A DNA stretch of 64,000 bases, taken from the NCBI RefSeq assembly GCF_016545825.1, contig NC_052619.1, forward strand, positions 45,165,682-45,229,681, read 5' to 3'. Below are positions 34,051-45,640 of this stretch, piece by piece. This DNA is from Eucalyptus grandis (Eukaryota > Streptophyta > Magnoliopsida > Myrtales > Myrtaceae). Under the pieces are notes generated by a model. It made no database searches. It was not told where the DNA came from and worked only from the letters and a program-made list of their open reading frames with translations. The position numbers were made by a program, and so were the translations under genes. How positions within the stretch are numbered: position 1 is the stretch's first letter; each line of letters begins with the position of its first letter.

Positions 34051-35109
34051 TAGTAAAATTACCTCCATGAGAATAAAAAAGTATTTATGTTTATACAAGA
34101 AATATTTGCACATGATATTTGGTGAATCTTGAGATCACTTTAAACATAGAAGAGATAAAAATTAAATAAATGAAAAGGACCCCAATTAGACTAGAGGGCT
34201 GCAAACATCCACAAATGATCATTTCAAACTACTCTATAACAATTTGCAAAGCTTGGTCAACTGACCAAAAATGTAGTAAGAGTTCGATCTCATTCTATGC
34301 AAGAAACATGTTCTCAATAACACATATAATATTAAAACTCTACCATTTTTAAGACATGAGTATGTCAATTCTTAGAAGAAATAGTACCACTCATCTATGA
34401 AGAGCCGAATCAATTCTTAGAAGAAATAGTACCACTCATCTATGAAGAGCCGAAAAACTAACCTACGTTGGTTAATCGAGCCGACACACTTGTATTCCTA
34501 TCGATTATTGAAAAAACGATACATAAAATTGGGTTATACACTATTCTAACAAACAAATTGACTAATTGCACCTATCTTTTGATAACATGACACCCACACA
34601 CTAATGAATGAATTCGTTTATAGCAAACATCCATCATTTTCCTTACGCTTATTGTCCGTTATGTGTAATTCGCACACGAAACTCGTGAATTTCATTCCAA
34701 ACAAACCATACTTCAAAATTGATTTTCAATAAATACCATTGCTCCACAACACCCTAGGCTACCAATTTCCCAAAAATCATAGTTCAAAAACTCCTCAATC
34801 AAACCTCATTGTTCAAAATCTATATAACTCTAAATTTGTGCCCCAACTTCCAAAATTACTCCGATTACAATAATAATAGGTTTGAATACTTACTTGGTGT
34901 TGCAATTCACAGTTGATTCAACTTGTCGAGTAGTTTGGATCGTGACCGCAAGAAATTTTTTCTTTTTTTCCCTTTTTCTTTCTTCACCGGCGGGCTCCCT
35001 TCTTCCTTATTGTCGATGGTGGTATTCTTGCATCATCTACTAAAGAAGAAGGAAATACGTGGGTTAATGGGCTAGGCTTTAAGAGACTTGGGTTGGCAGG
35101 GCCCGTTAT

Positions 35110-36853
35110 TACGGTAAGTACGTTTATTGAAATAATATAAGATGTGAAGGATCGCTCACATTTTCTTTCGCGGTTCAAATAGAATGTTCTCAATAGGATG
35201 TGGTGAAAAAGTGACACATTATCACACACTGAGTAGAAGATAAGCGCTGAATCCAATAATCAATACACGTAAACTTAAGCAAGGATTTTTATTTAATACG
35301 GTTCGACACTCTTCCTTAGGATACTCGAGAGAGCACGGAGCTCTCCCACCCTAATAGTCTTCTTATACATGGTGAGCTATTGGCTGCACAAATGGATCAT
35401 ATAGGCCTAGTGCAGGCGATCTGTTGGATCATGTCGGCTTAGGGTGTCGCCACATGATCTGTCTGGTCGGGTCTGTGGAGCCTAATGCACTGGGTGCAGC
35501 CAATTTAAACTGGAGTCACTAGAGTTCTCCTAATTGTGTGTTGCGGTTGCCTTTGGGAAATAAAAGCTTTCATGTTATCACTAGAAAGTCTTGTTTTATG
35601 CGCCTGGAGAATGTGGCTAATGAACCTTTTTAAGGCCCTATTTGGTTTAGCATTCCCAAAGGGCTTTCAGCTCGGAAAGCCCATTGGGAAAAAATTTAGG
35701 TGTTTGGTTCAGCATTTGAAGGTGTTCTTGGCCAAATGCTGGCCTTTAAAATGCTGAAAGCCCGAAGCAGGTGGGGACCTACTTTGGGCTTTTAGCATTT
35801 TGGAAATGCAAGTCCACCTCTACTATTCATCTGTTGACTTTTTTTTTTTAAAAACTGATCATCTTTCCCACATCCCAATCGCCGTTGATCGGTGACGGAG
35901 TTTCATTGGATTTTTTTTTTTTAAATAATAAAAACCCTTTGCAAATGTTGGGTTCACCTTTTTTTTTTTGTCATTTTTATCTTTTGACAATCAATAGCCC
36001 AACTTTTTATCAATACACTAGAATGATAATTAATTAACGAACATGATTAATACTACAATAATTAAAAAAATTATTCAAAGTTGAAAACAAACCTAAAAGA
36101 ACCCTAGGCCAAAAGTTGAGCTTTGCATCTAATCTATAATCAAATTCTTTTAATATAATTTTTAAATAAATTTACTAATATATATCTTTTACATTACTCT
36201 CAACATGAAAATGAAAAATGTTATATAGTTATTATTTCTTTTTTGCAATTTTAAAAATACTAAAACTAAAAAAACTTAATTTTGTTACACTAAAGGGCTT
36301 TTCAAATATATGTTTACTAAACAGTCTTGCATTTTCCTAAAACACTTTTCAGTTATAGTTTACTAAACAGTCTAGTATTTCGAGAAACCCCTTTACCTCA
36401 AACGTATTTGCATTCTCCCAATGGCATTTCCCTAAAACACTTTTCAATTATAGTTTACTAAACAGTCTAGTATTTCGAAAAACCCCTTTACCTCAAAGGT
36501 ATTTGCATTCTCCCAATGGCATTTCCCTAAAGCTGAACCAAATGGACTCTAAGATCAAGAAAACTTTTATTTGTAGCACATTGTCTGCATGCAGAGTACA
36601 TCAAGTTCCGCACAGTACATGTACAACCCTGTCATAGATGATAAAAAAGTAACGTTCATTGCACGCAGTGTCCGCATGCACGGTACATCGAGTTGGGCAG
36701 AGCACACGCACAACCTTGTTAAATACTCCACGGAAAGCAATATTAAACTGGAAATGAAAGGAAAGAAATGACTAGAAAACGCGACTGAGCTAAGGTCCAT
36801 GTTTATTCTGGAGCGCCAAATGAAGCGTTGGGCTGGGTGGCCTTATTGGCTCG
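35110..36853. repeat. 3' flank of SEO copy 2
   Basis: Matches 8680-9138, interrupted by an insertion of about 320 bp of unknown type (about 35225-35550) and by MITE 3. The unknown insertion contains AATACGGTTCGACACTC and no ORF. Confidence 0.7.
35634..36549. mobile_element. PIF/Harbinger-type MITE 3 (916 bp)
   Basis: The TSD is TAA (35631-35633 and 36550-36552). The ends are GGCCCTATTTGGTT and, inverted, GAGTCCATTTGGTT. The empty site survives at 8908-8910 beside SEO copy 1 (CCATATTAAGATC). A duplicated block of about 75 bp, with TTTACTAAACAGTCT repeated, is found near the right end (36310-36540). There is no coding capacity. Confidence 0.88.
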
Positions 36854-37441
36854 TCAATGCGCACCACGGCAACACTTGAAGGTGGTGACGTTGTCCATGT
36901 TCAGAGTGCAACCGGCCGTAAGGCACCTGATGCACTCCGGTATGTCACCAACCATGGTGGGGATAGAAAGTTGGTGGCATTGCGGCATGACAATGACCTC
37001 CTCGTCGTACAGTAGGAAGTGGGAGCCAAACTCCTGTGGGTTAGTCACGTTCTTGATCCACTTCCAGTGCATAGACAGCACTTTCCTGAGATCCGTGAGA
37101 CTAGTGCTGACGATCATGCCTGACCCCTTCGCGAGGATGGTGAACCCCTTTGGTTCTTGTAGCTGGTGTTGAGCTCAAGCAGCTTTAGCGTCAGGGAATG
37201 GGGCATCTCCTTGTTCACCTGCATCTTCCAGGATATGCAATTCTCGAGGCAGGAAAGAAATTGCTTTCTCTTGGTGTTGATGTTGAAGGGCTTGATGTGG
37301 AAGGAGGCATAGAGTTCCCTGCTCAGGATGTTTTCAATCTTTTGGGCAGTCTCGGCGTCTTCAGCTGAGCCTTGCACGAAGCTGTACAAGAATATGAGCT
37401 CGTTCCTTTCCCACTGGCCAACAAGCAAGACACGGGAAATA
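36854..37441 (-). pseudogene. SEO: SEO copy 2, last exon
   Basis: The last exon follows a proper acceptor (CTTTCAG, 37448-37442). It reads RVLLVGQWERNELIFLYSF, an ENCISWKMQVNKEM block, KLLELNTSYKN, then after a 1-nt shift near 37147 FTILAKGSGMIV, and ends NVTTFKCCRGAH at a stop. These correspond to the LYGG-like strand, the 'fW.RLES...SK' block, the 'gW..l.kGs' block and the final CCH motif of SEO_C proteins. The last motif has CCRG where CCHG is usual. Apart from the frameshift it is more complete than the last exon of copy 1, which lacks the middle of this exon. It is separated from its upstream exons by the copia element. Confidence 0.85.
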
Positions 37442-37779
37442 CTGAAAGAACAAGAATACAAATCAATAAAATCTGGAAATTCTTAATCTCTCCTGCGTAT
37501 ATTCTTGTTTAAATTCAGTAAATGTGACATTAGATGTATCTAAACTTTTAGATCGGGTAAATTCTACGTAAAGTCCGCAATAATAGAAGCTTGCTCCATT
37601 AGATTTTGTGTATAATGTGCAAGTATACGCTTGGCCGAGCGTGTTACAAACTTGTTAGATTTTAAATGTGCGTGCAAGCATGATATAGTTTATATTTGAT
37701 AGAGAATGGACAAGGATAGGATATTTTGAGAAGGTTTATGGGACAAAGATAGTTTTACTAGTTTAAAAGATAGTTATAC

Positions 37780-38220
37780 TGATGGTTTTATTAATGATGG
37801 GCTTAAGGCCTATCCGCCCATGTTGGGCCTAAAAGCCCCGCCCACAGGAATAGGGCCCGTGGATGGAGGGACGTATAAAAGGGATGAGAGAGAGGGAGAA
37901 CACACCTTTTGGAAATCAGAACGTACGTACGTCTCCCTCTCCCCCCACTCTCTCTCTCTCTCCCAAAAAGGAAAACAGTAAGGCTTCGGCAACATTTTTC
38001 TTCCCTTCAACCACGATTTGGCGTCATCGAATCGAATAGGGCCAAATTCTCTTCCTCACATCGGCGTCGGTGTTTAATCAGTGGCTAACAAGGTACGCTC
38101 GAATCCGTGGTGTGCTTTAGGATCGGTGATACGTGATTTTCCCGGGCTTGTTTTCCGCATTTGTTTTAGGGGTTCGATTTAGTGTCGAATTTGGTTTTTG
38201 GGGATCTGTTAATCCCAACA
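37780..38220 (+). repeat. 5' LTR of 7.5-kb copia element
   Basis: 441 bp. TATA-like GACGTATAAAAGGGA lies near 37872 and a CT-rich stretch follows the presumed start site. It ends CCCAACA one base before the primer binding site. Confidence 0.95.
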
Positions 38221-38221
38221 T

Positions 38222-38231
38222 TGGTATCAGA
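38222..38231 (+). other. Primer binding site
   Basis: TGGTATCAGA, complementary to the 3' end of initiator methionine tRNA as in most plant copia elements. It continues ATCCC rather than GCCCC, so the match beyond 10 nt is poor. Confidence 0.85.
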
Positions 38232-38399
38232 TCCCGAGTTCATGTTTTCCCGACCCCTTTCATGTTTTTTGATTGAACTTTCGCGAATATAATCGCCGAC
38301 ACGGATCGGGCAAGAAATCCCGACACCCGAGCACTGTTCGTCCATTTTTTCAAGTTTCTGTAAGTCGAAATCGATTTCTGAAGGCATAGGGTGAAAGGG

Positions 38400-38850
38400 C
38401 TCGTCGAGATGAGTCCGGCGACATGTCGTGCACCACCGGGCGACGCTGCACGCGCCCGCACGCGCGGCCTGAAGCCGCTACGCGTGGGCGCCACGCGTCG
38501 GTCGGCGAACCGGCATGTGCGCGATGCTGGCGGCGAACCGGCACGCGCTGGTCGGCGAACTGACGCGTGCTGACGTCAGCATGACGTCACCCAACAGTCG
38601 GTAATCGCTGGGATGACGTCATCAATGACGTCAGCGTCAACGACGGTTGGCTGGGCGGTCACCGGCCGGTGACTCGACCCGACCCGCGGAAGCTTGGCAC
38701 GCGCGCGGCACATGCCGGCTGACGTCTGTGTGACGTCTGCCCGCGCACGTGCGCGGCACGTGCAGTTCGATCGTTCCAACGATCGACGACCTGACCGTTG
38801 ACCGTTGACCGACGACCGACGACCGTTGGACTGTTGACCCAAAAAAAGAG
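38400..38850 (+). promoter_or_regulatory. GC-rich, TTGACC-rich leader of copia element
   Basis: The untranslated leader between PBS and ORFs is very GC-rich, with repeated TGACGTCA-like (TGACGTCAGC, ATGACGTCATC) and GTTGACC motifs, including a GACCGTTGACCGTTGACCG run near 38790-38808. TGACGTCA is the bZIP/TGA-factor site and TTGAC the WRKY W-box core. Binding is inferred only from these motifs. Confidence 0.5.
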
Positions 38851-38934
38851 GAGGAAAAAGAATGTGTCTTTTTCAATTAAGTCTATGTGGATTATATGTG
38901 ATCCCTTATTTGTTCTGCATTTGTTGCAGGAACT

Positions 38935-39324
38935 ATGCCTCCCCTTAGGTTGCGCACACCTATTCGGGCAATTACCGATGAACAAAAGGAAAGGCTTTCT
39001 AAGCTGATAGTTGAGCTTACTGATCATCGATGGGAGAGTGGTGACTTAATTGATCATGTCCTTGAGGTCAATAAGAAAATTCAAAAGGTCATATGGAATG
39101 GTCGTCCTATGCCACAGTAAGAGATGGTGCAATTTTTCATGAACACCCTTCCACCTGAATGGCAAGGAGTGTTGAATCGCATATGGGATGTCAACAGAGT
39201 TGCTTCATATAGGAAAATTGTGATGGATTTTATAGATGATTATTATAGGATTGTTACAAGGGAAAAGATCAAGAAATTAAATAAAAGAGGATCTTTCCCA
39301 ATTCGTGTGCTGACTTGGTGTTAG
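38935..39324 (+). pseudogene. Extra ORF upstream of gag in copia element
   Basis: A reading frame starts MPPLRLRTPIRAITDEQK and would run about 129 codons to TAG at 39322-39324 but for one in-frame TAA at 39118-39120. After the stop it continues MVQFFMNTLPPEWQGVLNRI and ends near RVLTWC. It has charged, helical-looking composition, no zinc knuckle, no signal peptide and no membrane segment. The position, between leader and gag and separated from gag by about 370 bp, is not standard for copia elements. I do not recognise the family. It could be a small accessory protein or a captured host exon. 'LPPEWQ' recalls retroelement Gag phrasing, so a diverged or duplicated Gag piece is another option. 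Confidence 0.5.
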
Positions 39325-39700
39325 ATGTATTGGCTGATCTTTGTTAAGTGTGCTTTGTGGACATCTTATGTAATGTTTACTACCTGATTGTTGTTGATGT
39401 TGCAACCGATATGTTAGTTGTATTAATGTGAAAGCATTATTGTTTTATTGGATGTCAATTATTATTTGTTTTCTATTATTGCTGGTTGCTATGGGTAGTT
39501 ATAGAAGTTTTTGTCGCTTCATAGAATTTATTTTGCATAAGACAATTATATTAACGATAGTTTTAAGTTAGGATTTTTGGAGGATGATTGGAAACTTTGT
39601 GACCTTTTGATTCTGAAACCTTGCTTGAAATTGTTCATTAATATGATGGGTCTGTGCAAAATGGATGCATAAATGATAGTCATTAATAATTCGTGCATAT

Positions 39701-40990
39701 ATGTCTGATGTGTTCAGATCAATGGCTTCAGCCATGAAAAGCATAGTTGTCGAGCTGAACAAAGGTGAAAAGCTCAATGGTGACAACTATGAAATATGGC
39801 ACATGAAAAACCAATATGTGCTGGAAGAGCAAGAGGCACTAGAAGCTCTTAACTTGACCATGGTAGAACCTGAAGAAGGAAACACTGCACAGTACAAGAG
39901 AGATAAGGAAGCTTTTGCTGCATGGAAAAGAAAGAACTCTCTTGCTCGCATCACGTTGCTGAGCAGCATGGAAAATGACGTCATGCGAGAGTTTAGGCGT
40001 TTTGACAATGCCAAAGAAATGTGGGAGGCATTGGCAGCAAGATTTGGTCATACTTTGGTGACTAGACTGAGGCAGCTCACTATTAGGTTTGACTCATATA
40101 AGAAGCCTTATGGTCAGACCATGAAGCAACATCTTAGAAAGATGTAAAACATGATAAATGAGCTGAAAGATGCTGGCCATGTCCTCACTGATGAGCAGCA
40201 AGTGCAAGCAGTGATTCGTTCCTTGCCTTAGAGTTGGGAGCATATGAAGGTGTACCTGACCCATAATGAAAATATCAAAACTTTTGAGGATGCAGTGCGC
40301 TATTTTGAGCTGGAAGAGGACCGCTTCATGGTGGCTAAGCCGGATGCTGAACTCTATCATGCAAGTTCTAGCTCGCATGGAGCTTCGAGCTCCAAGCGCA
40401 AACGCCCTAACTGGTTTGATAAAGGGAAAGGCAAGAAAGCAGGTCCTTCAGGGAAGAAACCCAAGTTTAACCAACATGAAAGAGGAAATCGTCCTCGCAT
40501 GAAGAAGCTAGCAAGGGTGAAGTGTTACAACTGTGACAAAAAGGGTCACTATGCTCGCGACTGTCGTGAGCCAAAGAAGGTAAACACCCCTTGTACTTTT
40601 TAGAACTTTGCTTTTGTGTCGAGTTCTGTGTTCTTAACTGAGTCTAATCCTTTGTGGACTGTGGATTTAGGAGCGACAGACCATGTAGCGAAGGATAGAA
40701 GATCCTTCGTGGAATTCCGACGAGTACCAATTGGAACTAAGTGGATATATGTGGGAAACAACTCCAGAGATGAAGTGAAAGGAATTGGAACTTGCCAACT
40801 GAACATGCGTGGTGGACGCACTTTATTCCTACATAATGTATTGTATGCTTCGGAGATTCGTCGGAATTTAGTGTCTGTTTTAGTGTTGGTTAAATTAGGT
40901 TTTAATATGAACTTCTATAATAGAGGTGTGGATTTGTTTTTGGATACAAATACTATGGTTGTGGTTATTTTCTGGATGGTTTCATTGTAT
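39701..40990 (+). pseudogene. copia Gag and protease region
   Basis: Gag starts at ATG 39701 or 39722, with LNGDNYEIWHMKNQYVL, AFAAWKRKNSLARITLLSSM and MWEALAARFG in the order usual for UBN2-type Gag. Stops interrupt it at 40145-40147 (TAA) and 40229-40231 (TAG). The nucleocapsid zinc knuckle CYNCDKKGHYARDC (CX2CX4HX4C) is intact near 40525-40566. After a TAG at 40601-40603 the protease follows. Its catalytic motif, normally DSGAT, reads DLGATDH here (about 40663), replacing the conserved serine. The protease end (LHNVLYASEIRRNLVSV) is recognisable and then the frame stops near 40990. The region cannot yield a working Gag or protease. Confidence 0.9.
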
Positions 40991-41061
40991 TAGATATTGA
41001 CTATGTTAATGCAAATGTTTGTTATTCCCTTCTCACGTCTCCTAATACTTATGATAATGAT

Positions 41062-42153
41062 GTGAATGTGTGGCATGCGAGACTTGGTCACATTGGCCAA
41101 CAACGTATGAATAGACTAGCCAAAGAGGGCTTGTTGGGCAACATTGAAAAAGTCAATTTGCCCATATGTAAGCATTGCATAGAAGGGAAAACGACAAGGA
41201 AACCATTTGGAAAAGGTAAAAGAGCTGAATTTCCTCTGCATTTAATCCATTATGATGTCTGTGGTCCAATGAATGTTAGAGGAAGACATGGGGCTGTTTA
41301 TTTCATCACTTTTATAGATGATTATACTTGATTCAGATATGTCTATTTGATTTCTCATAAATCTGAAGCAATAAGTTGTTTCAAAAGGTTTATGAACCTG
41401 GTAGAAAATCAATTAGACAAGAAAATAAAAACATTGAGATTCGATCGAGGTCGAGAATATTTATTTGATGAGTTCAGAAAATTATGTGATGAAAAAGGAA
41501 TAGAAAGACAGTTGTCTATTCCGTATACTCCTCAACAAAATGGTGTTGTGGAGAGAAGAAACAGAACCCTACTGGAAATGGTTAGGTCTATGATGGCGCA
41601 TGCTAACTTACCTATTACTTTTTGGAGTGATGCGTTGTTAATTGTTGATTATATACTTAACCAGGTGCCTTCCAAATCAGTTACTTCCACTCCATATGAG
41701 TTATGGACAGGTAGAAAACCGGACTTAAGTTTTCTTAAGCCATGGGGTTATGTTGCCTATACACTTGAGTCCTCTCACAAGTTTGGGAAATTGGGTCCCA
41801 GAGGAAAGAAGAGTATTTTCATAAGATACTCGGAACACTCGAAAGGGTATGTGTTCATAGGTGAGCAGGAAAGTGGGAGTATAACTGAATTTGAATCATG
41901 GGATGTCACATTCTTAGATGATGAATTTCCTAAGAAGGGCGAAATAAGGGAAGATTACTCCCTATTTGAAACCTTGGATCAAGATAATGATATTAGTGGA
42001 GTTCGTCCAAGTGGGAGTAATATGAGAAGTAATGAATTGAATTCAACTCATTCTCAATTACAACCACATAATGAGACGCTATCATCATTATCTAATCTAA
42101 GTGGGAGCATAATGGGGAATGATGTGCAAAGTGTACTATCTCCCATACGGTGA
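41062..42153 (+). pseudogene. copia integrase region
   Basis: The GAG-pre-integrase zinc-binding segment shows HARLGHIGQQRM...CKHCIEGK (HHCC). The integrase core follows with D in HYDVCGPM, D in LRFDRGREY and E in VVERRNRT, so the DDE residues are present, although SD is changed to YD and GG to GR in conserved spots. A TGA at 41329-41331 breaks the core at 'DDYT-(R)F', a CGA-to-TGA change. The rest runs through [19 protein letters not shown] and ends at TGA 42151-42153 in the variable linker before RT. Confidence 0.9.
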
Positions 42154-42207
42154 ACAAGTCACCAAAGTATTCCCCGTCGACGTTTTGACATTGAAGGGGA
42201 AACTTTT

Positions 42208-43794
42208 ATGATTGCTCCACAAGATGAGGATGAGCCAAGAAATATTAATGAGGCTCTGAATTGCCCTAGTAAGGAAAAATGGATTCATGCAATGGAAGAG
42301 GAAATTGAGTCAATGAAATCAAACCAAGTCTGGGAACTGGTTGATCTTCCAAAAGGACGCAAAACTATTGGGAACAAGTGGGTTCTCAAAATAAAGCGAA
42401 AGGCTGATGGCTCAATAGAAAGGCATAAGGCTCGCCTTGTGGCGAAAGGGTATAATAAACAGGAATGAATTGATTATGAAGATACGTTTTCTCCTATAAT
42501 GAGATTTACCTCGATTCGCATTATTTTGGCAATAGTGGCTAGTATGGATCTTGAGTTACATCAGATGGATATAAAGATTGCTTTCCTCAATGGAGAATTA
42601 GAGGAAGAAATATATATGGAACAACCTGCTGGTTTCATAGTGAAAGGTTAAGAAGAAAAAGGTATGTCGACTTTTGAGATCGATATATGGCCTCAAGCAG
42701 TCATCGAGACAATGGTATATACGTTTTCATAATGCCATAATGACATATGATTTTACAATGATTGATGATGATCATTGTGTATATATCAAAAATCCAAGGA
42801 TCAATTTGTGATCATATCATTATATGTTGATGATATACTGATTGCTTGAAGCAATATGGAGTTTGTTAGTACTGTCAAAAGTTGGTTGTCTTCCAATTTT
42901 GAGATGAAAGATATGGGTGAGGCTGCATATATTCTTGGAGTTAAGATTTCAAGGGATTGTTCGAAGAGATCGTTGTCTCTTTCGCAAGAAACATATATAA
43001 ATAAAATTCTTGAACGATTTCGTATGCAAGATTGTAAACCCATAGACACTTCTATTGCAAAAGGTGAAGGATTGCGACATAGACTGTGTCCAAGGACTCC
43101 ACAAGAGAAGGAACAAATGAAACATGTTTCTTATGCTAGTATTGTTGGGAGCTTGATGTATGCTATGATATGTACAAGACTCGACATATGTTTTGCAGTT
43201 GGAATGGTAAGTAGATACCAATCCAATCCAAGTCCAGCACATTGGAAAGCCGTTAAGAGAATACTGAGGTATCTGAAGGGAACTGCTGATTACAAGTTGA
43301 ATTACCAAGGAAAGGATCTGCGACTTGAAGGCTATTCAGATGCTGATTGGGGAGGAGATTTAGATGAAATGAAATCTACCTCTGGATTTGCCTTCTTACT
43401 AAACAATGGCGCCATATCATGGAGCAGTAAGAAGCAAACATGTATAGCCTTGTCCACGATGGAAGCTGAGTTCGTGGCATTATCAGCAGTGGTACAAGGA
43501 GTTTGGCTTAAGAGATTTTTGGATCATTTAGGTGTTATTGAGAAAGCTGCAAATCCATTATTGGTTAACTGTGATAGCCAAGCAGCTATAGCGTACACCA
43601 AAGATCCAAAATATCATGACAAGACCAAACATATAGATACCAAGTATAACTTTGTCAAAGATATGGTTGCACGAAAGGATGTGAACTTACAGTACATATC
43701 TACGCATAAAATGGTAGCAGATCCTATGACAAAGCCAATACCTAGAGATGTGTTTTGTGGTCATGTAAAATCTCTAGGATTGCGTAGAGTCTGA
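42208..43794 (+). pseudogene. copia reverse transcriptase and RNase H
   Basis: The RT start reads EALNCPSKEKWIHAMEEE and KWVLKIKRKADGSIERHKAR LVAKGY. TGA (42466-42468) and TAA (42648-42650) stops follow, then a frameshifted 'IYGLKQSSRQW' zone. The polymerase motif YVDD is intact at 42823-42834. The frame from 42856 to the stop at 43792-43794 is open for 312 codons. It covers the RT connection (MKDMGEAAYILGVKI, LSQETYINKIL) and RNase H (DADWGGD, STMEAEFVALS, VNCDSQAAI, KHIDTKYNFV), ending GLRRV. The long intact RNase H against the broken RT suggests uneven decay or a composite. Confidence 0.92.
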
Positions 43795-44626
43795 TGTACT
43801 GGATTGTAATTTCCCTGATTTGTTCACATTTATGAACTTGTGTTTTTTCATTGTTAATGCCTATGAATCTTTGTTTGATCTTTATGCATCTTAATGCTCA
43901 GTGCATTATTTTAAGTTGAGAAAGTATGTCGGATAGATATAAGATTGGCCCACTCACACGGGTAATCGCCTCTATTTACTGTGTGATGAATAGAGATGAG
44001 ACTATTTTTAAGCTTATTATTTAGGTGATAATCGAGAGCTCAAGCTTAAAATATATTATTCGCCTTAACTGAATGTTAAGATGAGGACATAATACTTACT
44101 ATGTCCGAAAGTAAAATAACCCACATATTTTACTTTATCTGTCTATGATGCCAGATGTGAGTTCTGATGAATTTTGTGAATGAGTAGATACGTGAACTCA
44201 AGTTAGACATTGGGTATGTCTGAACTATCATCTGTACGGTATTGAAGGCGTAGACATACGCTCCATGGGAAAGGAGTTAATACCGTAATACGTATTTCAT
44301 ACTACGTATGCATGAAATGACCAATAAGAGTGGCAAAAGTTTTGATTTCAACTTTTATGTCGTGTGAGACTTTTGAGGAAAAGAGTTCCTTAATTTTAGT
44401 GCCCTCATGACTTTTATTTATTCTCAAGGTTTCTATTTAGTGTTTGCTATCTTAGGATGTTGCCAATGGTTGATTCGATCTAATGGGACATTTCTAGAAA
44501 AGCAAGTTGAACTGAAATTGAGAGTTTGAAGGAAAGAAGAAGATCGATTTTGGAGAATCACATTGTACATTTGTATTCACTAGTCGACCAATTATGACTG
44601 TCTTTGGGATAATTATAATTGTGAAT

Positions 44627-44659
<33 letters not shown>

Positions 44660-44886
44660 CATTGTTTGAAAGAGATCAAGAGAGATATAAATGTGATCGA
44701 TCGATCTAGGGTATTGCATACTAAATCTACTCAGATTGTGACGCCCATTATGAGCTGCTATATATTCCTAACAGATGTATAGCAACGAGCTCTCAAAGTA
44801 TGCTGGTCGCACGGATTATTCACCGGTATGAATGTTGAAGAGAGGTAAAGAGAATCCTGTTCAGCCCACCATGTGCGAGTGGGAGA
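43795..44886 (+). other. 3' untranslated interior of copia element
   Basis: About 1.1 kb between the RNase H stop and the 3' LTR, with no ORF that I trust. It contains a (TA)13 run at 44631-44656 and a purine-rich GAGTGGGAGA immediately before the LTR that can serve as the polypurine tract. This is unusually long for the 3' interior of a copia element. Confidence 0.7.
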
Positions 44887-45324
44887 TGATGGTTTTATTA
44901 ATGATGGGCTTAAGGCCCGTCCGCCCATGTTGGGCCTAAAAGCCCGGCCCACCGGAATAGGGCCCGTGGATGGAGGGACGTATAAAAGGGATGGGAGAGA
45001 GGGAGAACGCACCTTTCGGAAATCAGAACGTACGTACGTCTCCCTCTCCCCCCCTCTCTCTCTCTCCCAAAAAGGAAAACAGTAAGGCTCCGGCAACGTT
45101 TTTCTTCCCTTCAACCACGATTTGGCATCATCAGATCGAACATGGCCAAATTATCTTCCTCACGTCGGCGTCGGTGTTTAATCTGTGGCTAACAAGGTAT
45201 GCTCGAATCCGTGGTGTGCTTTAGGATCGGTGATACGTGATTTTCCCGGGCTTGTTTTCTGCATTCCTTTTAGGGGTTCGATTTAGTGTCGAATCCGGTT
45301 TTTTGGGATCCGTTAATCCCAACA
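44887..45324 (+). repeat. 3' LTR of 7.5-kb copia element
   Basis: 438 bp, with the same ends as the 5' LTR and the same TATA-like GTATAAAAGGGA. Differences are mostly transitions, including several at CG dinucleotides. Confidence 0.95.
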
Positions 45325-45329
45325 TATAC

Positions 45330-45640
45330 AATAGTTGAAGGAGGTGTTGGTGAGGGAGCTACATGATGTGGTTTTTATGGTTAGCTCCCACCCAAAACAT
45401 AGAGCACTTGCTCCTTTATATCAGCTGCCAAAGTTGGTGGAGGAAGTCTCTAGACTTCTCTACAAATAGCTACTATTATTTTATAGTAACATAAGATGTA
45501 GTGTTCTAGAACACACAAGAGATGGCAGCTTGTAGACTCTTCTAGAATTTTTCTTGAATTTTCTAGCTCAAATCTATCTTGAAGTTTCTAGAATTGGATC
45601 ACAAATTCCAACAAGACTTAACCCTCAAATAATCTAGTCA
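45330..45640. other. Possible older insertion flanking the copia element
   Basis: The sequence just outside the copia TSDs (37640-37774 and 45330-45640) does not match SEO copy 1 intron, whereas sequence beyond on both sides does. It has an LTR-like look (TATATCAGCTGCC, then a TTCTAGAA-rich stretch, ending AAATTCCAACA). I infer an earlier insertion into which the copia element landed, with ends unproven. Confidence 0.35.

Larger units (their letters stand above)
37780..45324 (+). mobile_element. Ty1-copia retrotransposon (7.5 kb), both LTRs, decayed ORFs
   Basis: The LTRs are 37780-38220 and 44887-45324 with TGATGG...CCCAACA ends. The TSD is TATAC (37775-37779 and 45325-45329). The PBS TGGTATCAGA starts at 38222. 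The order PBS, extra ORF, Gag, protease, integrase, RT, RNase H, 3' LTR is that of Pseudoviridae-type elements. I count roughly 25 substitutions between the two 440-bp LTRs, about 6%, so it is not a fresh insertion. It lies inside the SEO copy 2 intron before the last exon, in opposite orientation. About ten stops and small shifts interrupt the coding part, so it is non-autonomous now. Confidence 0.95.
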
